64,000 nucleotides of DNA from Weissella confusa (lineage in GTDB: Bacteria > Bacillota > Bacilli > Lactobacillales > Lactobacillaceae), in contig CP168942.1 of assembly GCA_041871065.1 (NCBI GenBank), positions 2,240,893 to 2,304,892 on the forward strand, read 5' to 3'. The position numbers and the translations under genes were made by a program. Positions 51,161 to 60,299 of the stretch are shown one piece after another. Below the pieces are notes generated by a model. The model was not told the origin of the DNA. It did no database searches and was given only the letters and a program-made list of their open reading frames with translations. The number at the start of each line of letters is the position of its first letter. Within the stretch, counting starts at the first letter, position 1.

Positions 51161-53347
51161 ATGAGTAACTTATCACGTACTGCTTCATTGTTTTCGACAG
51201 CCGTCTTGGGTGGCATGCTGTTGACGACATCGATTAACAGCGTTGCAACCATTGCATACGCTGCTGAAACGACAGCAGTTACTAGCACATCTAACGAGAC
51301 AACCACCGACGCTATTATCACTGCCGAAGTGCCCATGGAAGCCAGTGACAATATGGATAAATTCTTTAACGCAACTGCCAAGTTAGCCGTTAAAGGGTCT
51401 ACAACTGACGTCACTATTTCTTTCAAAGATTCAGTAACTAGCATGTTGGCTATGATTCCAGAGCTCACGTTCGACGGCATCACGCTACCAGTTAACGGGC
51501 AACAAGCCATTACATTCACCATTCCCACTGATGATTTGAAACCAACATCAGGCTCAAGTGTGACATTAGCATCTTTCACTAGTGTGCCAATGAGTCCCCA
51601 CAAGGGATACAAGTCAAACCTCACATTTGATTTGTCATCGCTTCTGCCAAGTTCATCACTTAAGACCGGTTCTTATGATTTGCCGATTTCTGCCGATAAC
51701 AAAATGGATACATGGTTCGACAAGAGCTTCTCAACAAAGATTGGTTGGTTAACCTCTCAAGTAACTGTTAGCTACCAAGAATCAAAGCAAGCAATGCTTG
51801 GTATGATTCCGTCACTAACTTTTGACAACATTACCAAGTCGGTGAACGGCCAACGAATGATTACTTTCGATATTCCAACTAAGGATTTAAATCCTGATGC
51901 TAATGGTATTGCAAAAATTGCTTCATTTACATCCGTTCCAATGAGTCCTTCAAGGGGATATGCATCAACATTGTCATTTAACATGACCAGCGCAATGGGT
52001 GAATCCGGCGCAACTGATCCAGTTGCACCAGAAGTGCCAACGACACCAGAACAACCAGATAATCCTAGCGAATCTAATCCTGAAAAGCCGAGTCAAACAG
52101 CACTAAAGAATGGTGTTTACTCAGTACCATTAACCAACTACAAGACTGGCACAACGACTGCTTCAAGCATGAACAATTACCTGAAGACACCAGCGACAGT
52201 CACTGTTAAGAATGGTCAGGCAACTATCGATATCGAAACAAGTAACGCTTCTATCATGGGGATGATGTCTAACTATCGCTTTAACGGTATTAAAGCAACT
52301 GCATCTGGTAACCACTGGTTGGTGACGCTACCCGTTACCGACTTGAACAAGACAGTTGCAACGAGTATGACGATTTCAATGAATGGTACGGTCATTGAAC
52401 AGCCTCAAGCCGACATGGTATTTGATGTTGAAAAAGCAGTTCGCCTCGGCGACGTGCCAACAGATACAAAGCCAGTGACGCCATCAACTCCTGAAAAGCC
52501 AGCAGGTGATACGCCAGTTGCAACTCCTGATACATCAAACGATGTTGCGCAAGATGCAACCCACGCTTTGAGTATTTTACAAGGTGATAAGAACGAAAGC
52601 TCAATGGCCGCAACCTATATTCTGCCAACGATTAAGCTAAGTAAAAACGCTGATGGCACATACTACGCTTATCTAACAACGCACACCCCAGCGATGATGG
52701 GACAAAATCCAATTCGCTTTAACGATAGTAAGCACGCTGCTAAGTTAATGTGCACCAATCTGGTGAACGGTTACTACCAATCGGTTTTCCGTCTAACGCT
52801 AAGCGCATCAGAAATTGGGTCACCAATTTTGACTAACATTCACGTGCAATTCACATCACCAATCGTTTATAACGAAAACTATGAGATTCGTCTGGTTATC
52901 GGTGATCAATTATCTGGCGATACATCAGTTAACAACCAAAATAATGATCAAACTCAAAACGAAATTACAGATACAGTGATTGTTCCACGTGAAACAGAGG
53001 CAACGACAACGACTTTTGATCCTGCGCCAGCTGCATTCACTGCTGTAGCTTCATCGGTACCAATGGCAGCCACACCTTTGGCGACAACTCGTTTAGTTGC
53101 GTCACCTCAAACTGTCGTTACGCCACAAACAGCAACATCTGATAAGAAAATCAAGCTAGCACCCGCTCAAACGAAGCAGGTTGCCAACAACAAAGATGAA
53201 AAAACTGCTACCAAGGTCACAGAACCAAAAGCACCTAAGCAATCTAAAATTGCACGCGCAGCAATGATTGGCGCTGGTGTTGCGATTACTGCTGCAGTTG
53301 GATTTGTTGGTGCCTCTCTTGCACTTAACATTTTCAAACGTCAATAA
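51161..53347 (+). CDS. Multi-NEAT surface protein (heme acquisition), 728 residues
   Basis: Start ATG at 51161 after TTAGGAG with an unusually long 13-base gap; the frame from 51095 is rejected. Signal peptide (1-35), two NEAT-like domains without the heme motif (about 59-165, 167-283), a third (about 315-430), then a complete NEAT domain (about 467-585) with SMAATYIL and Y-N-E-N-Y, the SxxxxY and YxxxY heme features. A Pro/Thr linker and a C-terminal membrane helix (about 702-724) ending NIFKRQ follow. No LPXTG motif, so it is membrane-anchored. First gene of the heme locus; contains a perfect parS (52981). Confidence 0.85.
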   Translation: MSNLSRTASLFSTAVLGGMLLTTSINSVATIAYAAETTAVTSTSNETTTDAIITAEVPMEASDNMDKFFNATAKLAVKGSTTDVTISFKDSVTSMLAMIPELTFDGITLPVNGQQAITFTIPTDDLKPTSGSSVTLASFTSVPMSPHKGYKSNLTFDLSSLLPSSSLKTGSYDLPISADNKMDTWFDKSFSTKIGWLTSQVTVSYQESKQAMLGMIPSLTFDNITKSVNGQRMITFDIPTKDLNPDANGIAKIASFTSVPMSPSRGYASTLSFNMTSAMGESGATDPVAPEVPTTPEQPDNPSESNPEKPSQTALKNGVYSVPLTNYKTGTTTASSMNNYLKTPATVTVKNGQATIDIETSNASIMGMMSNYRFNGIKATASGNHWLVTLPVTDLNKTVATSMTISMNGTVIEQPQADMVFDVEKAVRLGDVPTDTKPVTPSTPEKPAGDTPVATPDTSNDVAQDATHALSILQGDKNESSMAATYILPTIKLSKNADGTYYAYLTTHTPAMMGQNPIRFNDSKHAAKLMCTNLVNGYYQSVFRLTLSASEIGSPILTNIHVQFTSPIVYNENYEIRLVIGDQLSGDTSVNNQNNDQTQNEITDTVIVPRETEATTTTFDPAPAAFTAVASSVPMAATPLATTRLVASPQTVVTPQTATSDKKIKLAPAQTKQVANNKDEKTATKVTEPKAPKQSKIARAAMIGAGVAITAAVGFVGASLALNIFKRQ
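52981..52996. other. parS site, perfect
   Basis: TGTTCCACGTGAAACA matches the Bacillus parS consensus; read as V-P-R-E-T within the NEAT gene. Confidence 0.87.
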
Positions 53348-53473
53348 CACTTAAAATCGCGACTACACAAGTTGAAACAGCAACTTACGACTGCTAATAA
53401 TTATTTGCTTTTCGTTGTATCTTAAAAAAATAACCTACCCATTAGAAAACACTCCTAAACCTTGGAGCCTTCC

Positions 53474-53503
53474 TTGTTTCTAGTAGAAATTTCTGCATAG
53501 AAT
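53474..53503 (+). promoter_or_regulatory. Promoter of second NEAT gene
   Basis: TTGTTT, 18-bp spacer and TAGAAT, with the same CTGCATAGAATG context and spacing as the first NEAT gene. Confidence 0.6.
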
Positions 53504-53591
53504 GACCTATGTTACGACATTCATCTTATTCGAATGCCCGTAACAAGCACACGTGGAAGTGTATTTTCAGGTTAGGAGATATGTATTTATC

Positions 53592-56500
53592 ATGCATCAT
53601 TTATCACGAACGGTAATGTTATTTTCAACAATTATTCTGGGCGGAATTGCGTTGACAACATCCTTTGATGGCAAAACCAACTCAGAAACTATCTTTGCAT
53701 CAGAAGTCTTGCAAAAAACTTCAACATCATCATCCGCTACTAATTTAAAACCGGGTGTTTATGACGTTACTGCATATAACTATAAGACAGGTGGCGCCTA
53801 CGAACCTGGTACGGTACCTACGCAAGGAAATAACGGTACTGAATCCAAATTCGCTAAATATTTTGATTCAAAACAGCAAGTCACAATTAACAACGATGGA
53901 ATGGCAACGATAACATTCCATTTGGATTCAAAAAAAATCGGCCTAAGTTCCTTATACCGTTATCAAGTTGGACCAAATTTAGTTCAAGCTACTTTCAATA
54001 AGAATAATAATACTTACACTGTTACGTTGCCCACTAGCCAATTGAATGGTGTCATCAAAACATTGATTCTTTTTTCAACCGCTGACGCAAACGGTTTTCA
54101 AGAGAGCCATTCAAAAGTAACGCCTGAATCATCTGACCTATACTTTGATTGGTCTTCAGCAACAAAAACTGCTAACGACACAAAAAATAACGGGGCGGTT
54201 ACTGATAATTCACACATATTGAAAGACGGTACATATGAAGTGCCACTTAAAACATATGCAATTGATGAAACACGTGAATCTGCCTTGAAACCTTATCTAA
54301 GTCCTTCAGCAACTGTCACAGTGAAGAACGGTCAAGCCACACTGGATATTGTTGAAGACTCAAAAGGATTGAATCAAGCATCTCTCGGCGATTTTAGTTT
54401 TAATGGGTACGCTGCAAAGCACGACAAAAACCATTGGACGGTAACGTTACCAGTTGCAATGCTAAATCATCACATAACGTCCCACGTTAACATTATGTTA
54501 GGTGGTTCATTTGTGTTTATGAGTCCAACTTTTGATCTCTCGCTTGATATTCAAAAGTACCTTGATGCTACTGAACATGCACCAAATACTAACGATGAAA
54601 AGAATAATTCTTCAACATCACCAGATAAAAAGCCCGATGCACCAACAACGCCTGTTAGTGAAGAGACACATGAGTTAAGCATTCTACAAGATCCAAAAAG
54701 TGAGAACAAAGGTAAGCCATCAGTAGCTGCACAATACCTGTTGCACACTATTAAATTGGTTAAAAATTCGGATGGTTCTTATTATGCCTATATAACGACT
54801 AATACCCCAAAAACTATGGGTAACGCACCAATTACATTTACGGACACGCAACATGAACCTAAGGTAGTTAGTACGACATTAGTCAATGATAACTATCAAT
54901 CAGTTATTCGTCTTAAGCTATCAGCTTCAGAAATTTCAGCGCCGATTTTAGCAAATATACATGTCAAATTTACGATTCAGGGAGTAATGACCTACGATCA
55001 CCCTTACGTTATTCAGCTTGTCATTGGTAAATCATCCGATGCTGATAGCTCTAAGAGTTCTTCAATGAGTAGTAGTAGTTCTTCTAGTTCTGAAAAGGCT
55101 AAAAGTTCGTCCGCTTCTTCTAAGAACAGTAGCTCTTCTAGTTCCGAAAAGGCTAAAAGCTCTTCCGAATCTTCTAAGATTAGTAGCTCTTCTAGTTCTG
55201 AAAAGGCCAAGAGCTCTTCCGAATCTTCTAAGATCAGTAGCTCTTCTAGTTCCGAAAAGGCTAAGAGCTCTTCCGAATCTTCTAAGATTAGTAGCTCTTC
55301 TAGTTCCGAAAAGGCTAAAAGCTCTTCCGAATCTTCTAAGACCAGCTCAAGTAGCGCCAAAAGTTCTTCTACAACGCCTGTAAAGAAACCTGATGCGCCA
55401 ACGAAACCCGTAAACGAAGAAACGCGGAGCCTAACCGTTCTACAAGCCGACAGTGATAAACCCTCAATGGCTGGGAAGTACATGATCAACACTGTTAAGT
55501 TAACGAAGAATTCAAATGGTTCTTACTATGCATACTTTACGACAAACACGCCAGCAAACATGGGAGAAACCCCCGTTACGTTTACTGACATGGCTCACCA
55601 TTCAGAAGTGATTAGTAATACATTGATTAATGGTTTTTATCAATCAGTTGTACGTCTCACGTTGTCACCTTCTGAAATTTCATCACCAATTTCAACAAAC
55701 ATACATGTTATCGTTCCTGGAATTAATTACAACAACCTTTATGTTATTCGACTAGTTATTGGTGATACCGCAATTTCTAACATTGATGATTCTAAGAATT
55801 CATCTAGCTCTGATAAGCCAAAGAAGCCTTCCGATTCAGATCAACCTAAGATTTCTAGTTCGGAGAGTTCTAAGAACTCTTCTCAATCTTCTAAGATTAG
55901 TAGTTCTTCTAGTTCCGAAAAGCCTAAGAGCTCTTCTCAATCTTCTAAGATTAGCAGCTCTTCTAGCTCCGAAAAGGCCAAGAACTCTTCCGAATCTTCT
56001 AAGATTAGCAACTCTTCTAGCTCCGAAAAGGCCAAGAACTCTTCCGAATCTTCTAAGATTAGCAACTCTTCTAGCTCCGAAAAGGCCAAGAACTCTTCTC
56101 AATCTTCTAAGACCAGCTCAAGTAGCGCCAAAAGTTCGTCTACAACGCCTGTAAAGAAACCCGATGGGCCAACGAAACCAGTCACTTCAGAAACACGTAA
56201 CCTACGCATTCTACAAGATAAGTCCGACAAGTCTTCAATGGCTGCTAAGTACATCCTAGATACTGTGAAGTTGGATGAGAATACTAATGGTTCTTACTAT
56301 GCATACGTGACAACACACACGCCAGCCATGATGGGGAAGCAGCCTATCACGTTCACAGACACACAACGTACCGCTAAATTCATGAGTACAAAGTTAATCA
56401 ATGGCTACTACCAATCTGTTATCCGCATCAAGTTGTCGGCATCAGAACTGGCAGCGCCTATTTTGACTCATATCCACGTCGAATTTAAGCAACCAATAGC

Positions 56501-57716
56501 TTACAACGATACGTACGGTATACGCCTAGTTATTGCTTCATCTGCAAACGACAGTTCAAAGAGTTCTTCCGAGTCTTCTAAGAGCAGCAGTTCTTCTAGT
56601 TCCGAAAAGCCTAAGAGCTCTTCTCAATCTTCTAAGACCAACAGCTCTTCTAGTTCTGAAAAGGCTAAGGGTTCTTCTCAATCTTCTAAGATTAGCAGTT
56701 CTTCTAGTTCTGAAAAGACCAATAGTTCGTCTGAGTCTTCTAATACCAGCAACTCTTCTAGCTCTGAAAATGCTAAGAGTTCTTCCGAGTCTTCTAAGAC
56801 TAATAGTTCATCTAGCTCCGAGAACACTAAGAGTTCTTCTACAACGCCTATTACGAAGCCTGACACACCAAAGACAGATATCACAGAGGAAATGCGTAGT
56901 TTAACTATTCTGCAATCCGATAATGACAAGCCTTCAATGGCCGCCACCTACATGTTGCCAACAATTAAGTTAGTCAAAAATGCAGATGGATCTTACTTTG
57001 CTTTCATTACAACGCATACGCCAGAAATGATGGGGCAATCGCCTATTACTTTCAATGATGCAGCACACGATGCCAAGGTTATCAGTACCGAATTGGACAG
57101 CGGTTTCTACCAATCAGTTGTCCGTCTAACATTGTCACCATCAGAATTATCAGCGCCAATTATCACTAATATTCACGTGGCGTTTACACAACCAATGCCT
57201 TACGACAACTACTACAGCATTCGCTTGGTTATTGGTGATAATACGGCCACAACTTCTACAACACAAACAAGTAATAGTGTGGCTGATAATACGCCAACGG
57301 TTGTAGCACCGGATACTGCCATTAGTACCACGGGTATGTCTAACAACACAATGGCATCCAGCGCATCTACAAGTAAAGCGCCCGTCGATACAAATTCCGT
57401 AACCACTGCGCCGGCGGTTGTAATGCCACAATCAGCTGTTAAGACGCCACAACACACAGTAGTGACCACAAACCAAGCTCAATCAGCAACTCAAAAGAGC
57501 ACATCCGAGAAAAAGCAACACAAAATTCACGTCGCACAAAAGCAACTGCCAGCCACCAATAGTTCTAGCCATCATTCAAACGTTAAGGTGACGGCGGAAC
57601 ATTCTAATATGAGTGCCGTTATGATTGCCATCGGCGCTTCAATTGCAACAGCTATTGGCTTTATCGGCACATCGCTCGCCTTAAATATTTGGAGAAAGCA
57701 CAATAATAATGATTAA
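53592..57716 (+). CDS. Giant six-NEAT heme-binding surface protein, 1374 residues
   Basis: ATG at 53592, 13 bases after TTAGGAG. The signal peptide resembles that of the upstream NEAT protein (LSRT...LFST), indicating duplication. Two N-terminal NEAT-like domains (about 52-200 and 210-328) lack YxxxY. Four heme-type NEAT domains follow (about 359-478, 611-726, 867-983, 1101-1217), each with S-[MV]-A-x-x-Y and a closing YxxxY (Y-D-H-P-Y, Y-N-N-L-Y, Y-N-D-T-Y, Y-D-N-Y-Y). Three Ser-rich linkers of 18-residue repeats separate them. C-terminal helix (about 1347-1367), no LPXTG; LPATN lies too far upstream. Likely captures heme and passes it to the Shp-like protein. Confidence 0.88.
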   Translation: MHHLSRTVMLFSTIILGGIALTTSFDGKTNSETIFASEVLQKTSTSSSATNLKPGVYDVTAYNYKTGGAYEPGTVPTQGNNGTESKFAKYFDSKQQVTINNDGMATITFHLDSKKIGLSSLYRYQVGPNLVQATFNKNNNTYTVTLPTSQLNGVIKTLILFSTADANGFQESHSKVTPESSDLYFDWSSATKTANDTKNNGAVTDNSHILKDGTYEVPLKTYAIDETRESALKPYLSPSATVTVKNGQATLDIVEDSKGLNQASLGDFSFNGYAAKHDKNHWTVTLPVAMLNHHITSHVNIMLGGSFVFMSPTFDLSLDIQKYLDATEHAPNTNDEKNNSSTSPDKKPDAPTTPVSEETHELSILQDPKSENKGKPSVAAQYLLHTIKLVKNSDGSYYAYITTNTPKTMGNAPITFTDTQHEPKVVSTTLVNDNYQSVIRLKLSASEISAPILANIHVKFTIQGVMTYDHPYVIQLVIGKSSDADSSKSSSMSSSSSSSSEKAKSSSASSKNSSSSSSEKAKSSSESSKISSSSSSEKAKSSSESSKISSSSSSEKAKSSSESSKISSSSSSEKAKSSSESSKTSSSSAKSSSTTPVKKPDAPTKPVNEETRSLTVLQADSDKPSMAGKYMINTVKLTKNSNGSYYAYFTTNTPANMGETPVTFTDMAHHSEVISNTLINGFYQSVVRLTLSPSEISSPISTNIHVIVPGINYNNLYVIRLVIGDTAISNIDDSKNSSSSDKPKKPSDSDQPKISSSESSKNSSQSSKISSSSSSEKPKSSSQSSKISSSSSSEKAKNSSESSKISNSSSSEKAKNSSESSKISNSSSSEKAKNSSQSSKTSSSSAKSSSTTPVKKPDGPTKPVTSETRNLRILQDKSDKSSMAAKYILDTVKLDENTNGSYYAYVTTHTPAMMGKQPITFTDTQRTAKFMSTKLINGYYQSVIRIKLSASELAAPILTHIHVEFKQPIAYNDTYGIRLVIASSANDSSKSSSESSKSSSSSSSEKPKSSSQSSKTNSSSSSEKAKGSSQSSKISSSSSSEKTNSSSESSNTSNSSSSENAKSSSESSKTNSSSSSENTKSSSTTPITKPDTPKTDITEEMRSLTILQSDNDKPSMAATYMLPTIKLVKNADGSYFAFITTHTPEMMGQSPITFNDAAHDAKVISTELDSGFYQSVVRLTLSPSELSAPIITNIHVAFTQPMPYDNYYSIRLVIGDNTATTSTTQTSNSVADNTPTVVAPDTAISTTGMSNNTMASSASTSKAPVDTNSVTTAPAVVMPQSAVKTPQHTVVTTNQAQSATQKSTSEKKQHKIHVAQKQLPATNSSSHHSNVKVTAEHSNMSAVMIAIGASIATAIGFIGTSLALNIWRKHNNND
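55042..55380 (+). repeat. 54-bp tandem repeat array 1 (Ser-rich linker)
   Basis: About five copies of an 18-codon unit encoding ISSSSSSEKAKSSSESSK, nearly identical at DNA level. Part of the giant NEAT gene. Confidence 0.9.
55786..56140 (+). repeat. 54-bp tandem repeat array 2 (Ser-rich linker)
   Basis: About four copies of the same unit, with Asn and Gln substitutions (EKAKNSSESSKISNSSSS). Confidence 0.9.
56550..56845 (+). repeat. 54-bp tandem repeat array 3 (Ser-rich linker)
   Basis: About five more diverged copies (EKPKSSSQSSKTNSSSSS, EKTNSSSESSNTSNSSSS). Confidence 0.88.
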
Positions 57717-58491
57717 AAAAATATTGATTACCGTCGCGCTTAGCTTAACGACAATTCTAACGCCAACATATTTTGGATCTGCAGATAGTTACACTGTACC
57801 GATGCAAGTTTTAGAGAACGGTACAAATAAAACGTCGTATGCGGCGGCCTATTTTGCTGGTTCGGCAACCGTTACACCCAGTGATGACGGTTATTCAATC
57901 ACATCAACGATTACAACTGATACAAGTTTAGGTAATTATCCGGTCCAGATGCTGAGCGTTGATGGTGGTGGTGTTTCAATCGCCAAGAGTCAAGCGGGAA
58001 ATAATCAAACAATCACTTATACTTTCCGCACAAACGACCTAAGCGCCCGTCACAATGCCAATATTCGCGTCGATGTTGATAATATCAACTATCACCACAA
58101 TTACACGGTTGGGTTAGTTGTTGATGGATCAACTGTTCCGGCGCCACAGCAAGCGACAGTTGCTTCGTCATCTGTTGCACAGCACAGTGCTACTACTTCA
58201 AGCGCTTCCAGCACATCAACCCAATCAAGTGTAACGAGTGAATCAGTTTCGACTGATAGTTCGGCGATTACATCAAACAATGCTTCATCAACAACTTCAA
58301 CAAGTAGCGAAGCCTCAACTTCAGCAAATGTTAGTGATAAGAAAAAAGTTCCTGCGACTAAGAAAGAGGTCACACCTCAAACGGACACAGCGACTAGTGA
58401 AACACCTTTGCCAATTGCAGCGATTATCGGTGGTGGATTAGTGATCGGCATTGCCGGGGCAGTTGCGCTAAATCTACTAAAGAAGAAGTAA
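57709..58491 (+). CDS. Shp-like single-NEAT membrane-anchored heme protein
   Basis: 260 residues: signal peptide (1-26), one NEAT domain (about 27-145) with TSYAAAYF and Y-H-H-N-Y, a Ser/Thr linker, and a C-terminal membrane helix (about 236-256) ending NLLKKK. Layout equals streptococcal Shp, which relays heme from Shr to HtsA. Overlaps the giant NEAT gene by 8 bases and is followed 3 bases later by the binding-protein gene, so translation is coupled. Confidence 0.88.
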   Translation: MIKKILITVALSLTTILTPTYFGSADSYTVPMQVLENGTNKTSYAAAYFAGSATVTPSDDGYSITSTITTDTSLGNYPVQMLSVDGGGVSIAKSQAGNNQTITYTFRTNDLSARHNANIRVDVDNINYHHNYTVGLVVDGSTVPAPQQATVASSSVAQHSATTSSASSTSTQSSVTSESVSTDSSAITSNNASSTTSTSSEASTSANVSDKKKVPATKKEVTPQTDTATSETPLPIAAIIGGGLVIGIAGAVALNLLKKK

Positions 58492-58494
58492 GCC

Positions 58495-59364
58495 ATGTCA
58501 AAAAAACAACTAACTGGATTAAGTATCCTATTCATTATTTTGGTAATACTAGCTGGCGGTTGGGTATGGTTAGTGACGCAAAAGGACGGACATACAGCGT
58601 CATCCCCAACAAAACGGATAATCGTCACTACAAATGCGCAAGCCCAAGTGTTTGATAAATTAACCATCCCCTTAGTTGGGGTGCCCACACCTGGTGAGCA
58701 ACAAACACTGCCAAAACGGTATGCCAAGTTGCCTGAAGTTGGTAATCACGTTGCACCTAATCTGGAAAAAATGTCGTCACTAAAACCTGATGTGGTCTAC
58801 CTAGATAGCGCATTAGTTGATGACTACCAACAAAAGTTAGCCAGCGATCATATCGCGACGCAGACATTGGATTTTTCAACACTTGATGCATTAAAAAGCA
58901 GCATTACCACGGTCGGCGAACAATACAATAAGCAAACTGAAGCAAAGCAACTAGTTAAACAATTGACCATTAAACCCGTTAAATTAGCATCCCGACCAAA
59001 AGTTGCACTACTCATGGGAATGCCGGGTGGTTCATTCTTGGTTGGCACCCAACACAGCTATGTCGGTGATTTAATTACTAAAGCGGGTGGGGATGTCATT
59101 GGGGCAGGTGACTCAGCGTATACGAACTTGAACGCTGAACAAATCGCATCCGAGAACCCTGATGTCATCATTACCATGGCGCATGCAATGCCCGACAATG
59201 TTTTCAAAAGTTTTGATGCTCTATTTGCCCAAAACAATTGGCAGGCTATTAATGCTGTGAAAAACGGGCACGTCTATCAAGCCAAAGAACCTATTTTTGG
59301 TATGACAGCCAATCTCAATGCGCCAAAAGCATTCGATCAACTCAAAACTTGGTTAGGAAATTAA
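58495..59364 (+). CDS. IsdE/HtsA-like heme-binding protein, without lipobox Cys
   Basis: 289 residues. N-terminal membrane helix (about 7-27) with no Cys (LAGGWVW), so an uncleaved anchor rather than a lipoprotein. The class III fold shows LPLVGVP-like IPLVGVPTPG, LPKRYAKLPEVGNHVAPNLEKMSSLKPD, MGMPGGSFLVG and the AHAMP motif that holds the heme His in IsdE. The axial Met of IsdE (GNPM) is Val here (GNHV), although a Met lies in LEKM. Delivers heme to the permease that follows. Confidence 0.88.
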   Translation: MSKKQLTGLSILFIILVILAGGWVWLVTQKDGHTASSPTKRIIVTTNAQAQVFDKLTIPLVGVPTPGEQQTLPKRYAKLPEVGNHVAPNLEKMSSLKPDVVYLDSALVDDYQQKLASDHIATQTLDFSTLDALKSSITTVGEQYNKQTEAKQLVKQLTIKPVKLASRPKVALLMGMPGGSFLVGTQHSYVGDLITKAGGDVIGAGDSAYTNLNAEQIASENPDVIITMAHAMPDNVFKSFDALFAQNNWQAINAVKNGHVYQAKEPIFGMTANLNAPKAFDQLKTWLGN

Positions 59365-59375
59365 AGGGGCTGCCT

Positions 59376-60299
59376 ATGAAACATCTTTATAATTGGGTGC
59401 TAGTTGGTTTGCTAATCATCAGCGTTGTCATCGCTTTGATGGTTGGTAGCACTGGCCTGCCAGTCTTTTCAAATAATGACGCATGGCACCTCATCCTGGC
59501 TTACCGACTGCCACGCATTATCGTGAGTATTATTGGTGGCGCCATTATCGGCACCAGTGGTTTGTTACTACAACTTGTCTTACGTAATCGATTTGTCGAT
59601 GCCTCGATTTTAGGCATGATGAACGGTAGTCAGTTTTTCACAACAGGTGCGTTGGTTTTAATCCCAAGCGTACTAGCCAATAATGTTATTGTCGGGGCAC
59701 TTACCGGCATCATTATCATGATCGGTTGGCGCCTCGTGATGCCGACTAATCGTGGTAATTTACAGCTCATTTTGATTGGCATTGCAACCGCGATGACATT
59801 TCAAGCGGGCACAAACATTGCCAGTGAAGGATTCGGCCTGCCATTACCTACACTCAGCACCGTCACTTGGTTGCAAGTTGTCCAACTAGCCATCAGTGGG
59901 TTAGTTGGCAGTATCTTATTACTCTTGGTTTGGCATCATTTAAAGTATTTCGCGTTGTCATCGCAGCAAGTTCGTCTGCTGGGAATCAACGAATCACGCA
60001 CAATGTGGTTTGTCATAATCGCCATTGGTATTTGGATTGGCGCTTTAACTAGCTTGATTGGCGTCGTCTTTTTCTTAGGGGCAATTCTGCCACAAATCGC
60101 TCGGTTAATGTCACCAAAAGCGAAATCACAACAGCTAATTGGTTCGACTGCTTTGTGGGGTAGCTTATTATTATTAAACGCTGATACCATCGCCCGAACG
60201 ATTTTAGCGCCGAAAGAATTGTCGACCAGCGCCGTCTTGCTCGCAATTAGTGGGCCATTATTCGTTCTAATGCTCATTCGAGGTGGTCGCCATGCTTAA
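59376..60299 (+). CDS. FecCD-type heme ABC permease (IsdF/HtsB-like)
   Basis: 307 residues from the ATG at 59376 (11 bases after the previous stop). About nine to ten helices; LPRIIVSIIGGAIIGTSGLLLQLVLRN (FecCD signature) and GAILPQIARLM near the C-terminus. Length and order after IsdE-like gene support heme import. Overlaps the ATPase gene by 8 bases. Confidence 0.9.
   Translation: MKHLYNWVLVGLLIISVVIALMVGSTGLPVFSNNDAWHLILAYRLPRIIVSIIGGAIIGTSGLLLQLVLRNRFVDASILGMMNGSQFFTTGALVLIPSVLANNVIVGALTGIIIMIGWRLVMPTNRGNLQLILIGIATAMTFQAGTNIASEGFGLPLPTLSTVTWLQVVQLAISGLVGSILLLLVWHHLKYFALSSQQVRLLGINESRTMWFVIIAIGIWIGALTSLIGVVFFLGAILPQIARLMSPKAKSQQLIGSTALWGSLLLLNADTIARTILAPKELSTSAVLLAISGPLFVLMLIRGGRHA

Noticed and set aside
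55042..56845. CRISPR-like regular repeats
   Set aside because: The 54-bp units are contiguous, in frame and encode Ser-rich linkers; there are no unique spacers or cas genes.
55013..56947. Long antisense open frames over the Ser-rich arrays
   Set aside because: They arise from the repetitive Ser codons read on the other strand; no ribosome site or known domain.
57530..57570. LPATN as a sortase motif in the giant NEAT protein
   Set aside because: It is about 35 residues before the membrane helix and lacks the usual close spacing; the two sister proteins have no equivalent.
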